This document shows, piece after piece, positions 23,789 to 32,958 of a DNA stretch of 58,013 nt. The notes under the pieces were generated by a model. That model was not told where the DNA came from. It saw only the letters and a list, made by a program, of their open reading frames with translations, and searched no databases. Origin of the DNA: RGIG8748 sp045545635 (lineage in GTDB: Bacteria; Bacillota; Clostridia; UMGS1810); the NCBI GenBank assembly GCA_045545635.1, contig JAZQBI010000164.1, positions 1-58,013 on the forward strand. Direction: 5' to 3'. How positions within the stretch are numbered: position 1 is the first letter of the stretch; the number at the start of each line of letters is the position of its first letter. Position numbers and translations under genes: made by a program.

Positions 23789-26002
23789 TTATTGCATCCT
23801 GTTACCTCTTCCAAAGTTCATACCGCCAAATGTGTCAGGTGTTCCAATGACGGTGCTCTGTCCTGAAATTTCTGCTTCAAAAGCTTCGCTTCCGATATTA
23901 ACAGAATATTTTTCGCCTGTTTTTAAGCTATCAGAAGCTATAAGAACTGCCTTGAAACTGCACTTGGGGGCATATTCATATACAACATTTCCATCACTGT
24001 CCGAAACGGAAATCTTGTCATTAGCTTCGTGCTTGTTTTCGCAATAAATAGTAATTGTGTTTTGTGAAAGCTTCAGGCTTCTTTCATTTCCCATTCCGGA
24101 TACAAGTATAATACTGGCTTTTTCATCTATAGTAGTCTGACCGTCAGAATCTATGACACCAAAGTTACCGGAAAAAGAGCCTGTGGGATTTGCAGCCTTC
24201 AGAGTACCGCCGTTAATCAGTATATTACCATTGGCATCAACACAGTCATCCTGACCGCAAAGCTCCAGATAACCGCCGTTTATGATGAGGCACACTTTCA
24301 TATCACCTCTGCCGCTACCCATAAATCCACCGCCTTTTGGTGGTCTTGCTCCCTTGGGAGGGATAAATTCATCGTTTTCCGGCATTCTGAACGGCGGCAG
24401 AAATTCACCGTTTTCAGGAATTACAAAATCAGGATTAGCTTCCATACTCTGACCGTCAACGGGGACTTTTGGCATTTTGCCAAAGCCCTCCGGAGGAACA
24501 CGGTTGCCGTTCTCTTTATTTCCGCCAAAGTTTCCGTGGGGGAGCATCATACCGCTGTTTCCGCCCGTCGCATTAATGGCATCATCTGTGGAAACAGCTT
24601 TAATATTACCGTCATTTATGGTCATCACATTTTTGCTTTCAATACCCTCAGTGGATTTGGTTACATCTATTATTGTATTTTCGCCGTTTATGGTAAGGTT
24701 TCCGTGGGCGGATATGCCTTTATCGTATTTTGAACTCAAGGTTAATTTACCGCCGTTTATTTCGATTTCATCCTGACAGTGAATCGCATGGGATGCGGAA
24801 TTTACATTGATTTCACCGCCTGATATAATCATCATCCACTCTGCATTGATGCCTTTGGTGGATTTTTCAAACTCAACATCTGCTTCATCCATTTCCCATA
24901 TACCTCTGCGGGGGACTTCTTCTGTAGTTTCCGATGCAGGCTGCTCGGTTTCGATTGGAGTTCCGTTGGTTTCGATGTTTATTGTTCCTGCGGAAATATT
25001 AACAATGGATTCGCAGTCAATTCCATCATTGACGGAGGTTATATCAATAGTTCCTCCTGTCATTTTAAAGGTGTCGTTTATGTGAATACCGTCTGAGGAA
25101 GCGTTTATTGTTATGATTCCGTTTTCTATGTTCAGATTATCCGATGCTTTCATTCCATGTCCTGCTTCGGACATTATATCAAGACTTCCGTCACCCTTTA
25201 TTTCAAGGTTTTCCTTTGAGTAGATTGCACCGTCATCACTGTTTTTTGCAATGAGGTAGTTTTTCGTTCCGTCTGTAAGGGTAATGTATGCCTTGTCAGC
25301 TTTTTCCACAAAGATGCAAGGGTTACTGTCAGATGTGATTTTTGCACCGGACAAACGCAGTTTTACCTTTTCCTTTGTGGAGATTATTATGTTTCCGTTT
25401 TCGAGAGTTCCCGTCAGGGTAAAATCTCCTCCGGAGGTAATTTTGATCTGATTGCCGTCAATTTCTATGCCGTTACCCTCATATGTGAGCTCGCCAAGGT
25501 CTATTGAACCTACATTCTCTTTCCAGGAATCGTCCTCCTCGTCATCGGAGGTAATAACAACCTTTTTATTGTTTTCATCCCATTCTACATCAAGTCCAAA
25601 GCTTTCGGATATGGCACGGGCAGGAACAAGAGTTCTTCCGGACACAGCCTGTGCAGGAACCTCCAGAGTAACTGTTTCGATAATCGGATTTCCCTCATCA
25701 TCTTTATCGCCCTTGTCAATCTGCAAATCCGTTGAATCAATTGTCAGCGAAACTGTTTTTGAGTTCTTTCTGGCAGATACTGTTTTGGTATCGTTATTCC
25801 ACTTTACGGATGCACCGATTTCCTCAAATATCTTTCGCATGGGAACCATGGTGCGACCGTCAATTATTTCGGGCTTTACATCAAATTCGATTTTTTTACC
25901 GTCAATTTCAACTGTGATTTCATCGGCAAATACCGAAATGTTTCCTGCAATTAAGGACATACAAAGACACAAGCTCAGGATAACTGATAATAATTTTTTC
26001 AT
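23789..26002 (-). CDS. Cthe_2159-like carbohydrate-binding protein with stalk-type N-terminal domain
   Basis: 737 residues. A signal peptide (about 1-26, ending SVFADE) is followed by a copper-amine-oxidase-N-like stalk domain (about 28-150: DGRTMVPMRKIFEEIGASVKW and SGRTLVPARAISESFGLDVEW). The main part (about 165-500 and 590-680) is a right-handed beta-helix-like repeat with recurring INGG / DGI-HI-N steps (GDGSLDIMSEAGHGMKASDN, SSDGIHINDTF), characteristic of Cthe_2159, which binds acidic polysaccharide such as pectin. A Gly/Pro/Met-rich insert (about 500-590) interrupts it. Exported. Third gene after the VTC and DUF4956 genes, its known genomic companions. Confidence 0.82.
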   Translation of the reverse strand: MKKLLSVILSLCLCMSLIAGNISVFADEITVEIDGKKIEFDVKPEIIDGRTMVPMRKIFEEIGASVKWNNDTKTVSARKNSKTVSLTIDSTDLQIDKGDKDDEGNPIIETVTLEVPAQAVSGRTLVPARAISESFGLDVEWDENNKKVVITSDDEEDDSWKENVGSIDLGELTYEGNGIEIDGNQIKITSGGDFTLTGTLENGNIIISTKEKVKLRLSGAKITSDSNPCIFVEKADKAYITLTDGTKNYLIAKNSDDGAIYSKENLEIKGDGSLDIMSEAGHGMKASDNLNIENGIITINASSDGIHINDTFKMTGGTIDITSVNDGIDCESIVNISAGTINIETNGTPIETEQPASETTEEVPRRGIWEMDEADVEFEKSTKGINAEWMMIISGGEINVNSASHAIHCQDEIEINGGKLTLSSKYDKGISAHGNLTINGENTIIDVTKSTEGIESKNVMTINDGNIKAVSTDDAINATGGNSGMMLPHGNFGGNKENGNRVPPEGFGKMPKVPVDGQSMEANPDFVIPENGEFLPPFRMPENDEFIPPKGARPPKGGGFMGSGRGDMKVCLIINGGYLELCGQDDCVDANGNILINGGTLKAANPTGSFSGNFGVIDSDGQTTIDEKASIILVSGMGNERSLKLSQNTITIYCENKHEANDKISVSDSDGNVVYEYAPKCSFKAVLIASDSLKTGEKYSVNIGSEAFEAEISGQSTVIGTPDTFGGMNFGRGNRMQ

Positions 26003-26016
26003 AGCTTTTCACCTCA

Positions 26017-26703
26017 TTACTTATTTTTTATCGGTGCCGAAACTGCAAGTATGATATTTAAGTTGCCGTTTCTGCACCTAAGCTCATTTATAAATTCCTG
26101 TTCATCTTCATCGTGAAGCATAATAACAGTGTAATTGAGTTCAAAAAGGGAACCGAGATCTGTTGTTTTGATTCTTGTAAGTGAATATTTCTTTGTGTAT
26201 TTCTTTAAGATTTCATCAAATGCACCCTGATAGTTGAGGTTTTCGGGAATTGTAATTTTGAGCGTTTTTTGCATTTGCTTTTTTTCAAAAAATTTAAATT
26301 TTTCCGTAAGTATCATTATGATACAAAGTAATGCAACAAAGATTGCACCATATCCAAAAAGTCCCACACCGCATGCAAGACCTGCCGCTATATCAAAAAA
26401 TATAAATCCGATATCCTTGGGATCTCCCGGTGCACTTCGGAAGCGGATGATAGAGAGTGTTCCTGCCAGACTGAATGCCCTTGCTATGTTGCTTCCGATA
26501 AAAAGAATAATGACAGAAAGTATTACAGGAAGCATCAGAAGCGTTATTGCCATACTTCGCTGATAGCTTTCTTCTTGAATTTTGTAGTAAGTAAGACCTA
26601 TTCCGGCACCAAAAACAATAGCTGTGAGCATTGTTATGACCGCAGAGCCTAACGTGATGTCTGCTGAAACATTTGCTAAAATATTATTGAATAAATTATC
26701 CAT
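26017..26703 (-). CDS. DUF4956-family membrane protein
   Basis: 228 residues. Three or four membrane helices in the first about 130 residues (GSAVITMLTAIVFGAGIGLTY, SMAITLLMLPVILSVIILFIG, GLACGVGLFGYGAIFVALLC), with the family motif SLAGTLSIIRFRSAPGDPKD between them, then a cytosolic alpha/beta domain of about 90 residues. The function is unknown, but the family is repeatedly found next to VTC-domain and CotH or Cthe_2159 genes. One base separates it from the VTC gene, so the two are co-translated. Confidence 0.88.
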   Translation of the reverse strand: MDNLFNNILANVSADITLGSAVITMLTAIVFGAGIGLTYYKIQEESYQRSMAITLLMLPVILSVIILFIGSNIARAFSLAGTLSIIRFRSAPGDPKDIGFIFFDIAAGLACGVGLFGYGAIFVALLCIIMILTEKFKFFEKKQMQKTLKITIPENLNYQGAFDEILKKYTKKYSLTRIKTTDLGSLFELNYTVIMLHDEDEQEFINELRCRNGNLNIILAVSAPIKNK

Positions 26704-26704
26704 A

Positions 26705-27445
26705 TCAGACTACCTCCATGTATTTGTGTGTGGATTTATTTATCATATTTCTGAACTCCGTGCCGTATTTTGAAAAGCCGGTTCTTTTTATATCAAGGTC
26801 TGTAAGCATATGAGCGAGCCACAGGGGTTTTGCAAGGGATGTTTTGATTTCCATAAGATAAACATCTTCCGGCAGGAGCCTCTTACCATAATCGCCTTTT
26901 TCCAGAGCCAGATCGTACCGCCTGGACCTTATGTTCGTATCAAAGGATATCCGAAGGTCCTTATTGTCTTTTTCAAAATATGCAATTCTGTCATATGCCA
27001 GATAAAGCTTGGGGGATAGATTGTATATTTCCAAAAAATATTCAAGCTCGCAAATCACCTGTTTATTCATATAGTCCTTTGGAACCGGAGCCTTTCCCGA
27101 TTCCAGAAATCTGTATGCTTCATCCAATCTAATCTTGGTTCTGCGCTTGTTTACTATGCCATTGAACTTCTTTTTGATTTCAAGAAATACCTTTGCATTT
27201 TCATCCGGCACCCCGTAAGAGCGAAGCCGCAGTTTTTCCTTGTATTTTGGCTTTGAAAGGGATGTTCGTATGAGGTAGTCATCCGGCGTATCGAAATAAA
27301 TATTGGCTATAGTGTAGGTGGTATGCCCCTCGCTGTGAGAATCTGTTACCATATATTCATCCATAATCCCGATAACCTTTTCAAAGGTTTCCCTATCAAG
27401 TATATACTTGTGTTCGTATCTGTTAAAAACTTCTATTGCCACCAT
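26705..27445 (-). CDS. VTC-domain (polyphosphate polymerase-like) protein
   Basis: 246 residues from ATG 27445, five bases after GGAGG; an in-frame GTG at 27451 is too close to it. The VTC tunnel fold is seen from alternating Arg/Lys/Glu beta strands: FNRYEHKYILDRETF, TIANIYFDTPDDYLIRTSL, KEKLRLRSYG, VFLEIKKKFNGIVNKRRTKI, YLMEIKTSLAKPLWL. In yeast the domain makes polyphosphate; in bacteria next to DUF4956 and CotH-type genes the product is uncertain. First gene of a three-gene operon. Confidence 0.88.
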   Translation of the reverse strand: MVAIEVFNRYEHKYILDRETFEKVIGIMDEYMVTDSHSEGHTTYTIANIYFDTPDDYLIRTSLSKPKYKEKLRLRSYGVPDENAKVFLEIKKKFNGIVNKRRTKIRLDEAYRFLESGKAPVPKDYMNKQVICELEYFLEIYNLSPKLYLAYDRIAYFEKDNKDLRISFDTNIRSRRYDLALEKGDYGKRLLPEDVYLMEIKTSLAKPLWLAHMLTDLDIKRTGFSKYGTEFRNMINKSTHKYMEVV

Positions 27446-27504
27446 CTGCACCTCCTGTAAGGCTAGTTTACCTCCATAAGGTTAAATCAGGGTTAATTTG
27501 GAAT

Positions 27505-28344
27505 TTATTGTGTAATTTCAATTTTATTTCCGTCGGATATCACAGAAACATCACCATCTTTTGTGCTGAAAATTTCACTTCCGGCAAACTCCAGAATTGA
27601 TATGGTTTCTTCTTCCGCAGGATTTTTTTTACTGTCACAAATTACAGAATATGCGGGTTTTACAGTTGTAACAAATCGTTTTGTGTTTTTGTTGTATTTG
27701 CCGTGATGGGGGACCTTGAGAAAATCGTACTGCATACCGAATTCCGATATTACCTCTGTCAACCTGTCAGCTTCCGCATCTGCTGCAAAGAGAAATGAGT
27801 TTTGTCCGTGCTTTACCGAAATAACAAGCGAAAAATCATTGTCGCCCTCTGAATAGGTTTTCTTTTTTGGCGTTGACACTTCAAAGAGAACATCATCTAC
27901 CGTAAACGAAGTATTTTTATTGAGCTTTGTTATGGTAAGATTTTTTTCTTTAACAGTTTTTAAATATGTTTCGTATTCATTGTTGTTTCCCTCATATTCG
28001 GGTACATAGATGTTACTTGCAGTAACATTTTCCATAACCTCGGGAAAACCGCCCACATGGTCTTTGTCAAAGTGAGTGATAAACATATAATCCACATTGG
28101 TGATATTTTCTTCCTGCAGATATTCGGCTATTTCATCACCGTCATCCTTTTCTCCGCAGTCAATAATTATACTGTGATTTTGTGTCTGCATTATGATGGC
28201 ATCAGCCTGCCCCGCCTTGAGTACCGTAAAGTTAAATTTTCCTGTCACATCGGGAATTTCAACACTGTTTTTCACTTCTTTTCCGCATCCGACAAAAATT
28301 ACAGCCAGCACAAGAAGCAGAATAGTAAGATTTCTTTTTTTCAT
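27505..28344 (-). CDS. MBL-fold hydrolase lipoprotein (ComEC C-terminal-like)
   Basis: 279 residues. A lipoprotein signal ends at AVIFVGCGK, so the enzyme is anchored outside the membrane. The metallo-beta-lactamase fold is of the ComEC/Rec2 type: VLKAGQADAIIMQT, IIIDCGEKDDGDE, the metal motif THFDKDHVGG, FLFAADAEAD and VPHHGKYN. Substrates of such free-standing proteins are unknown; nucleic acid or a phosphodiester is plausible. AAAGGTG precedes the ATG. It is transcribed the same way as the VTC operon but 60 bases away. Confidence 0.85.
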   Translation of the reverse strand: MKKRNLTILLLVLAVIFVGCGKEVKNSVEIPDVTGKFNFTVLKAGQADAIIMQTQNHSIIIDCGEKDDGDEIAEYLQEENITNVDYMFITHFDKDHVGGFPEVMENVTASNIYVPEYEGNNNEYETYLKTVKEKNLTITKLNKNTSFTVDDVLFEVSTPKKKTYSEGDNDFSLVISVKHGQNSFLFAADAEADRLTEVISEFGMQYDFLKVPHHGKYNKNTKRFVTTVKPAYSVICDSKKNPAEEETISILEFAGSEIFSTKDGDVSVISDGNKIEITQ

Positions 28345-28435
28345 AATAGCAACACCTTTCCATTTTTATATAAGAATATCATGCCAAAGTTAAAATAAAG
28401 TTAAAGATTTGTTGCTATATAAGTGTTATATTTCG

Positions 28436-28464
28436 TTGACGGTAATTATTAAATGTGCTATAAT
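28436..28464 (+). promoter_or_regulatory. promoter of the radical SAM operon
   Basis: TTGACG (28436-28441), a 17-base spacer and consensus TATAAT (28459-28464) with TGC before it, 32 bases before the GTG start. Confidence 0.8.
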
Positions 28465-28496
28465 TCTTACTATAAGTTTTGTTAGGCGGTGAGTCC

Positions 28497-29504
28497 GTGA
28501 AAAATTACCATATACCAATTTTCGTCCCTCACAAGGGATGTCCCCACGATTGTGTTTTTTGCAATCAGAGGCAGATTACAGGGCAAACAGTCGATGTTAC
28601 AGGGGAAGATGTAGACAGAATAATAAATGAGTATCTTCCCACTTTGGATAAAAATTCATATACAGAAGCGGCTTTTTTTGGAGGGAGCTTTACCGGTATA
28701 GAGATAGAAAAGCAGACGGAACTTTTGTCTGCTGCTTACCCCTATGTTGTGTCCGGCGAAATTCAGGGCATAAGATGCTCCACCCGTGCCGATTATATAT
28801 CCGAAGAAATCCTTGATAACCTGAAAAGATTCGGAACAACCACGGTGGAGCTTGGTGTTCAGTCCACCGATAACGAAGTTCTTGCAAAAAGCCACAGGGG
28901 ACACAGCTTTGATGATGTTGTGAGGGCATCGAAGCTTATAAAAAGCTATGGAATAAAGCTTGGACTTCAGATGATGCTGGGACTGCCCGGAGACACACGG
29001 GAAAAGATGCTCAAAACCGCCCGTGACCTGATTGAGCTTAAGCCGGAATGTGTGAGGATATATCCTACACTGGTTGTAAAGGATACCGCCCTATGGTCAA
29101 TGTACCAAAAGGGTACATATACTCCTCTCACACTTGAGGAAACAGTAGATATCCTTTCCGAAATTATTCCCATGTTTGAAAGGGAAAACATATCGGTAAT
29201 AAGAGTCGGACTCCAGACCACGGATAACATAAGTGAAGGGAATGTGGACGGGCCTTATCATCCTGCCATAAGGGAGCTTGCCTGCGGACGGATAATAAGA
29301 AACATTCTTGAAGCCAATATGTCAGGTAATGTTCTTTCTGTGGAGGTAAGTCCAAAAAGAGTGTCGGAAACATCGGGACACCGCAGATGCAACAAAGAGT
29401 ATTTTTTAAAGAAATATTCTGTTACACTTGATGTCAAAGAGGACAAAACCCTCACGGATAACGAAATAAGGATAAACGGCAAGATTGTTAAAATAACCGT
29501 ATAA
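28497..29504 (+). CDS. Elp3-like radical SAM protein
   Basis: 335 residues from GTG 28497 (GGCGGTGAG upstream); an alternative in-frame start at 28479 has no ribosome binding site. The iron-sulfur motif is GCPHDCVFCNQ (Cys-x3-Cys-x2-Cys) near residue 16, followed by FFGGSFTGI, TRADYI, TVELGVQSTDNEVL and LGLQMMLGLPGDT, the order of the Elp3/HemN radical SAM barrel. No acetyltransferase domain follows. The protein belongs to a group often found near rnc and smc in Firmicutes. Its reaction is unknown. First of three closely spaced genes. Confidence 0.87.
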   Translation: MKNYHIPIFVPHKGCPHDCVFCNQRQITGQTVDVTGEDVDRIINEYLPTLDKNSYTEAAFFGGSFTGIEIEKQTELLSAAYPYVVSGEIQGIRCSTRADYISEEILDNLKRFGTTTVELGVQSTDNEVLAKSHRGHSFDDVVRASKLIKSYGIKLGLQMMLGLPGDTREKMLKTARDLIELKPECVRIYPTLVVKDTALWSMYQKGTYTPLTLEETVDILSEIIPMFERENISVIRVGLQTTDNISEGNVDGPYHPAIRELACGRIIRNILEANMSGNVLSVEVSPKRVSETSGHRRCNKEYFLKKYSVTLDVKEDKTLTDNEIRINGKIVKITV

Positions 29505-29516
29505 GGGAGATGCACT

Positions 29517-30419
29517 ATGACAGAGGTATTTCCGAATTATTATGACAAATTCAAATGCATTGCAGACAAGTGTGAGCATAACTGTTGTATAGGATGGGAA
29601 ATAGATATAGACCAAGAAACCATGAAGAGATATAAATCTCTGGAAAAAGATACAGGCTTTAAATTTAGTGATAACATAGAGGAAAACCATTTTAAGCTAA
29701 AAGACGGAGAACGCTGTGCATTTTTAAACAGCCACGGTCTTTGTGATATAATCTGCAGCTTTGGTGAAGATGCTCTTTGTGACATATGTAGTCTCCATCC
29801 GAGGTTCAAAAACTTTTATACTCATTTTAACGAGGTCGGTTTGGGACTTTCCTGCGAGGAGGCGGCAAGGATCATCCTTTCTGCAGAAGAAAAATTTTTT
29901 ATTTCCCCTCCTGGTGGTGTACCCCTAACCCATGAAGAAGAAGATTTCTTTGAAGAGAGAAGTACAGCACTGGATATTTTGCAAAACAGGACCAAAACAA
30001 TAGCAGAGAGGTTTTCGTATCTTGCCGAAAGGTTTGATACGGAAATCACATCGGATATCGAAAAGCTTCTTGAAGTTTATTTACCGCTGGAAAGACTTGA
30101 TGCAAAATGGACTGATGAGCTTGAAGCACTAAGAGGGTTTTGTTTTGACGGAGAGATTTTTGAAAAGTTCCCCATAGCTTTTGAAAATCTTGCAGTTTAT
30201 TTTATTTTCCGTCATTTTGGAGAGTGTATGTGGGATTACGAGCCTGCGGTAAGGTTTGCTCTGCAGGGATGCACACTCATCGGTGCAATGCTTTCACGAC
30301 ATCAAAGAGATTATTCCAAGGCGGATTTTAACAGCCTGACAGAAATTGCAAGAATGTATTCTGCTGAGATAGAATATTCTGACGAAAATACAGAAGAAAT
30401 TATGTTTGAGGTGATATAA
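29517..30419 (+). CDS. fliB: FliB-like lysine N-methylase (Cys-rich)
   Basis: 300 residues. A cysteine-rich N-terminus typical of FliB: FKCIADKCEHNCCIGWEIDI, ERCAFLNSHGLCDIICSFGEDALCDICSLHPRF, then a helical C-terminal half of weaker conservation. FliB methylates lysines on flagellin in Salmonella and probably uses an iron-sulfur cluster and SAM. No flagellin or flagellar gene is in the window, so the target here may be another surface protein. It lies 12 bases after the radical SAM gene and two before the phosphatase gene. Confidence 0.82.
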   Translation: MTEVFPNYYDKFKCIADKCEHNCCIGWEIDIDQETMKRYKSLEKDTGFKFSDNIEENHFKLKDGERCAFLNSHGLCDIICSFGEDALCDICSLHPRFKNFYTHFNEVGLGLSCEEAARIILSAEEKFFISPPGGVPLTHEEEDFFEERSTALDILQNRTKTIAERFSYLAERFDTEITSDIEKLLEVYLPLERLDAKWTDELEALRGFCFDGEIFEKFPIAFENLAVYFIFRHFGECMWDYEPAVRFALQGCTLIGAMLSRHQRDYSKADFNSLTEIARMYSAEIEYSDENTEEIMFEVI

Positions 30420-30421
30420 AA

Positions 30422-31126
30422 ATGTTATTATACATAGTAAGACACGGAGATCCTGTTTATTCAACGGATTCGCTTACTCCCAGAGGTAAGCTTCAGGCAG
30501 AAGCCGTGGGAAAACGTATATACCATTCCGGTATAAACACAATTTACTCATCTCCCATGGGTAGAGCTAAGGAAACAGCAGAGCCTGCCTGCAGACTTCT
30601 CGGACTTCCTATGAACATAGAAGAATGGGCACACGAAATTCAGGACGAAAGACTGACACCATTCCCCGATGGAGTTATGAAGTCTATCACAGATGTACAA
30701 AATACCTATTACCGTGAAAACGGAAATATCAATCTGCCATATGACAAAACCTACGAATGCACAGGCATAAAGGACAGCCGTATGGCAGAAGCCGTTGCCC
30801 GTATAGAAAAAGACGGCAACGAATTTCTGGAAAGATTAGGCTACAAGGAAGAAAACGGCGTGTACAGAATAATAAACAAAAACGAAGAAAAGGTGGCACT
30901 TTTCTGCCATTCTGCATTTGGAAGAGCATGGCTTTCCACTCTTTTGCACATACCACTCCACATAATGTGGTCGTCATTCAGCTACACTCACACAGGGGTT
31001 ACGGTGCTGGAATTTGCCAACAACGCTAACGGTGTTACCGCACCCAAGTGCCTTTGTTTCTCTGATATTTCTCATCTGTACGCAGAAGGACTTGACTTGA
31101 TACATGACAATCATGTGGAGATATAA
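30422..31126 (+). CDS. histidine phosphatase family protein
   Basis: 234 residues. The catalytic motif LYIVRHGDPVYS near the N-terminus carries the phosphorylated His8; Arg and Glu partners lie in SSPMGRAKETAEP and the second His in VALFCHSAFGRAW. This is the phosphoglycerate mutase-like branch. Cofactor-dependent mutase, phosphatase and sugar-phosphate phosphatase roles cannot be told apart by eye; the loose surrounding motifs favour a phosphatase. Two bases after fliB, so part of the same operon. Confidence 0.88.
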   Translation: MLLYIVRHGDPVYSTDSLTPRGKLQAEAVGKRIYHSGINTIYSSPMGRAKETAEPACRLLGLPMNIEEWAHEIQDERLTPFPDGVMKSITDVQNTYYRENGNINLPYDKTYECTGIKDSRMAEAVARIEKDGNEFLERLGYKEENGVYRIINKNEEKVALFCHSAFGRAWLSTLLHIPLHIMWSSFSYTHTGVTVLEFANNANGVTAPKCLCFSDISHLYAEGLDLIHDNHVEI

Positions 31127-31281
31127 CATCCTGATATTTTGTTCGATATTATTGGGTATTCAAATTGAGTATGCTATTTATCCCGATTTGACACGAGTAA
31201 TGTCGGGAATCATATCATCTTGAGAACAAAAGCAGAAGATGAACAGATAAAAACAGTTGTTTGAACTAACGGCAAAATTCC

Positions 31282-31310
31282 TTGATTAATAAGCAATTTT
31301 GTGGTAGAAT
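31282..31310 (+). promoter_or_regulatory. promoter upstream of the FUSC-like gene
   Basis: TTGATT (31282-31287), a 17-base spacer and TAGAAT (31305-31310) with TGG before the -10. It would drive the long run of genes from 31365 to prsA. Confidence 0.7.
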
Positions 31311-31364
31311 AAGCAGGTACTTTAATAGGTGTGCAGATGATGAAATATATCGAAAGGACGGTGT

Positions 31365-31895
31365 ATGCATATGAAGCTTCATATCGGTATGCGAAAGGTA
31401 AAAAGTCTTATTTCTCTGGTAGTTGCATTTGTGATATGGCAGATTGTGCGTATTTTCCTTCCGTCTCTGGAGGTTCATCCTGTTTTTGCTTATGTCTATT
31501 CTGTAATAGAAATTCGTGAAACCCTCGACAAAACAAAGAAATTCGGGTTGTTACGAATCAAAGCAACTTTTATAGGCTTGATTGTAGGACTTGTCTTTAT
31601 AACCCTGTCGGTATTTGCGGTATCCGCAATAGATGGAGAAATGTGGAAACTCATAGCGGAACTTATTCTCATTTTGTTGGCTACACTGATTTCTCTGCAG
31701 TCGGCAGAAGCTGCAAAGTGCGAAAACTTTTGCGGTATTGCGGCAATCATAACAATAATATGTATGGTTTCACACAGTGAGGAAGATATCTACCTCTATG
31801 CCGTAATGCGTGTTGTACAGACTCTTATCGGTGTTTTTTCAGCAATGATTATAAATATGTTTGTAAAAAAAGAGGTACCAAAGACAGAAAACTAA
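31365..31895 (+). CDS. FUSC / aromatic acid exporter family membrane protein
   Basis: 176 residues from ATG 31365 or 31371 (AAAGGACGG upstream). Predicted membrane helices at about 13-30, 64-86, 91-112, 122-138 and 145-165. The motif VEIRETLDKTKKFGLLRIKATFIG after the first helices resembles the FUSC/ArAE_1 N-terminal domain, but only that half is present, so it would act as an oligomer. Substrate unknown. It is 23 bases upstream of galM and may be co-transcribed with it. Confidence 0.72.
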   Translation: MHMKLHIGMRKVKSLISLVVAFVIWQIVRIFLPSLEVHPVFAYVYSVIEIRETLDKTKKFGLLRIKATFIGLIVGLVFITLSVFAVSAIDGEMWKLIAELILILLATLISLQSAEAAKCENFCGIAAIITIICMVSHSEEDIYLYAVMRVVQTLIGVFSAMIINMFVKKEVPKTEN

Positions 31896-31918
31896 TTGAT
31901 AGAATTAACGGAGGAACT

Positions 31919-32950
31919 ATGAGTATAACAAAAAAACTTTTCGGAATATACAGCGGTGGTGAGGTCTATGAGTACACCCTCGACAACGGAAATAAGCTTT
32001 CCGCATCCATAATAACCCTTGGCGGCACGGTCCGATCCCTTGTGTTCAATGGGGTGGATGTGGCACTTGGCAAAGAGGGTATGGAGGGATATGCAAACAA
32101 TATCGCAAATTACGGAGTAATTGTCGGCAGAAGCTCCAACCGTATAGCCAATGCAGAATTTAGTCTTGACGGCATAACATACAAGCTTGATGCTAACCAG
32201 AACGGAAACAATCTTCACGGCGGATATAACGGATTTGCAAAAAAAATATGGGATGTCCGTGAGTGTGACAGCGAGGAACCGACACTTGTCCTTGAGCTTA
32301 AAAGTCCCGACGGAGACTGCGGATTCCCCGGTAATGCGGATGTAAAGGTGACCTACACACTGACAAAAGACAATGCACTTATGATACACTACGAAGCAGT
32401 AGCAGATGCAGATACCATTGTCAATATGACAAATCATACATACTTCAATCTTAACGGACATGCATCGGGCAGCGTGGATAACCACAAACTGCAGATTGAG
32501 AGTGATTTTTACACACCAAATTACGAAAGCTCATTGCCAACAGGAGAAATTCTGTCTGTATCGGGTACACCCTTTGATTTTACAAAGCCGAAATCTATCG
32601 GTGAGGGACTTTCCTCCGACCATCCGCAGATTACGGCATTTGGAAGATATGATCACAATTTTGTGCTAAGGGGTTTTGGATACCGCAGGGCAGCTACTCT
32701 CATAGGTGACAAATCCGCAATACTGATGGAGATGTACACCGACAGACCGGGTGTTCAGGTATACACACCAAAATCAGCATCAAAGGGTAATGACTACAAA
32801 GATGGAGTAACATACGAGCCCTATGGCGGCGTATGTCTTGAAACACAGTGTTTCCCCGATAGTATACATTTTTCCCATTTTCCTGATTCTGTTCTCAAAA
32901 AAGGAGAAAAATACGATACTACAACAACATACAAATTTATACAGGAGTGA
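31919..32950 (+). CDS. galM: aldose 1-epimerase (mutarotase)
   Basis: 343 residues, normal length. Motifs: GVIVGRSSNRIANAEF, NNLHGGYNGFAKKIW (substrate-binding His), NMTNHTYFNLNGH (catalytic His), DHNFVL, and YEPYGGVCLETQCFPDS with the catalytic Glu in LETQ. It interconverts the alpha and beta anomers of galactose or glucose so that galactokinase can use the alpha form. GGAGG sits seven bases before the ATG. Overlaps the frame of galK by a few bases; together they begin the Leloir pathway. galT and galE are not in the window. Confidence 0.96.
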   Translation: MSITKKLFGIYSGGEVYEYTLDNGNKLSASIITLGGTVRSLVFNGVDVALGKEGMEGYANNIANYGVIVGRSSNRIANAEFSLDGITYKLDANQNGNNLHGGYNGFAKKIWDVRECDSEEPTLVLELKSPDGDCGFPGNADVKVTYTLTKDNALMIHYEAVADADTIVNMTNHTYFNLNGHASGSVDNHKLQIESDFYTPNYESSLPTGEILSVSGTPFDFTKPKSIGEGLSSDHPQITAFGRYDHNFVLRGFGYRRAATLIGDKSAILMEMYTDRPGVQVYTPKSASKGNDYKDGVTYEPYGGVCLETQCFPDSIHFSHFPDSVLKKGEKYDTTTTYKFIQE

Positions 32951-32958
32951 TTTTTACC

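Noticed and set aside
25452..26054. A 200-codon plus-strand frame opposite the carbohydrate-binding protein gene
   Set aside because: Serine-rich shadow frame without a ribosome binding site; the minus-strand gene with signal peptide and repeats explains the region.
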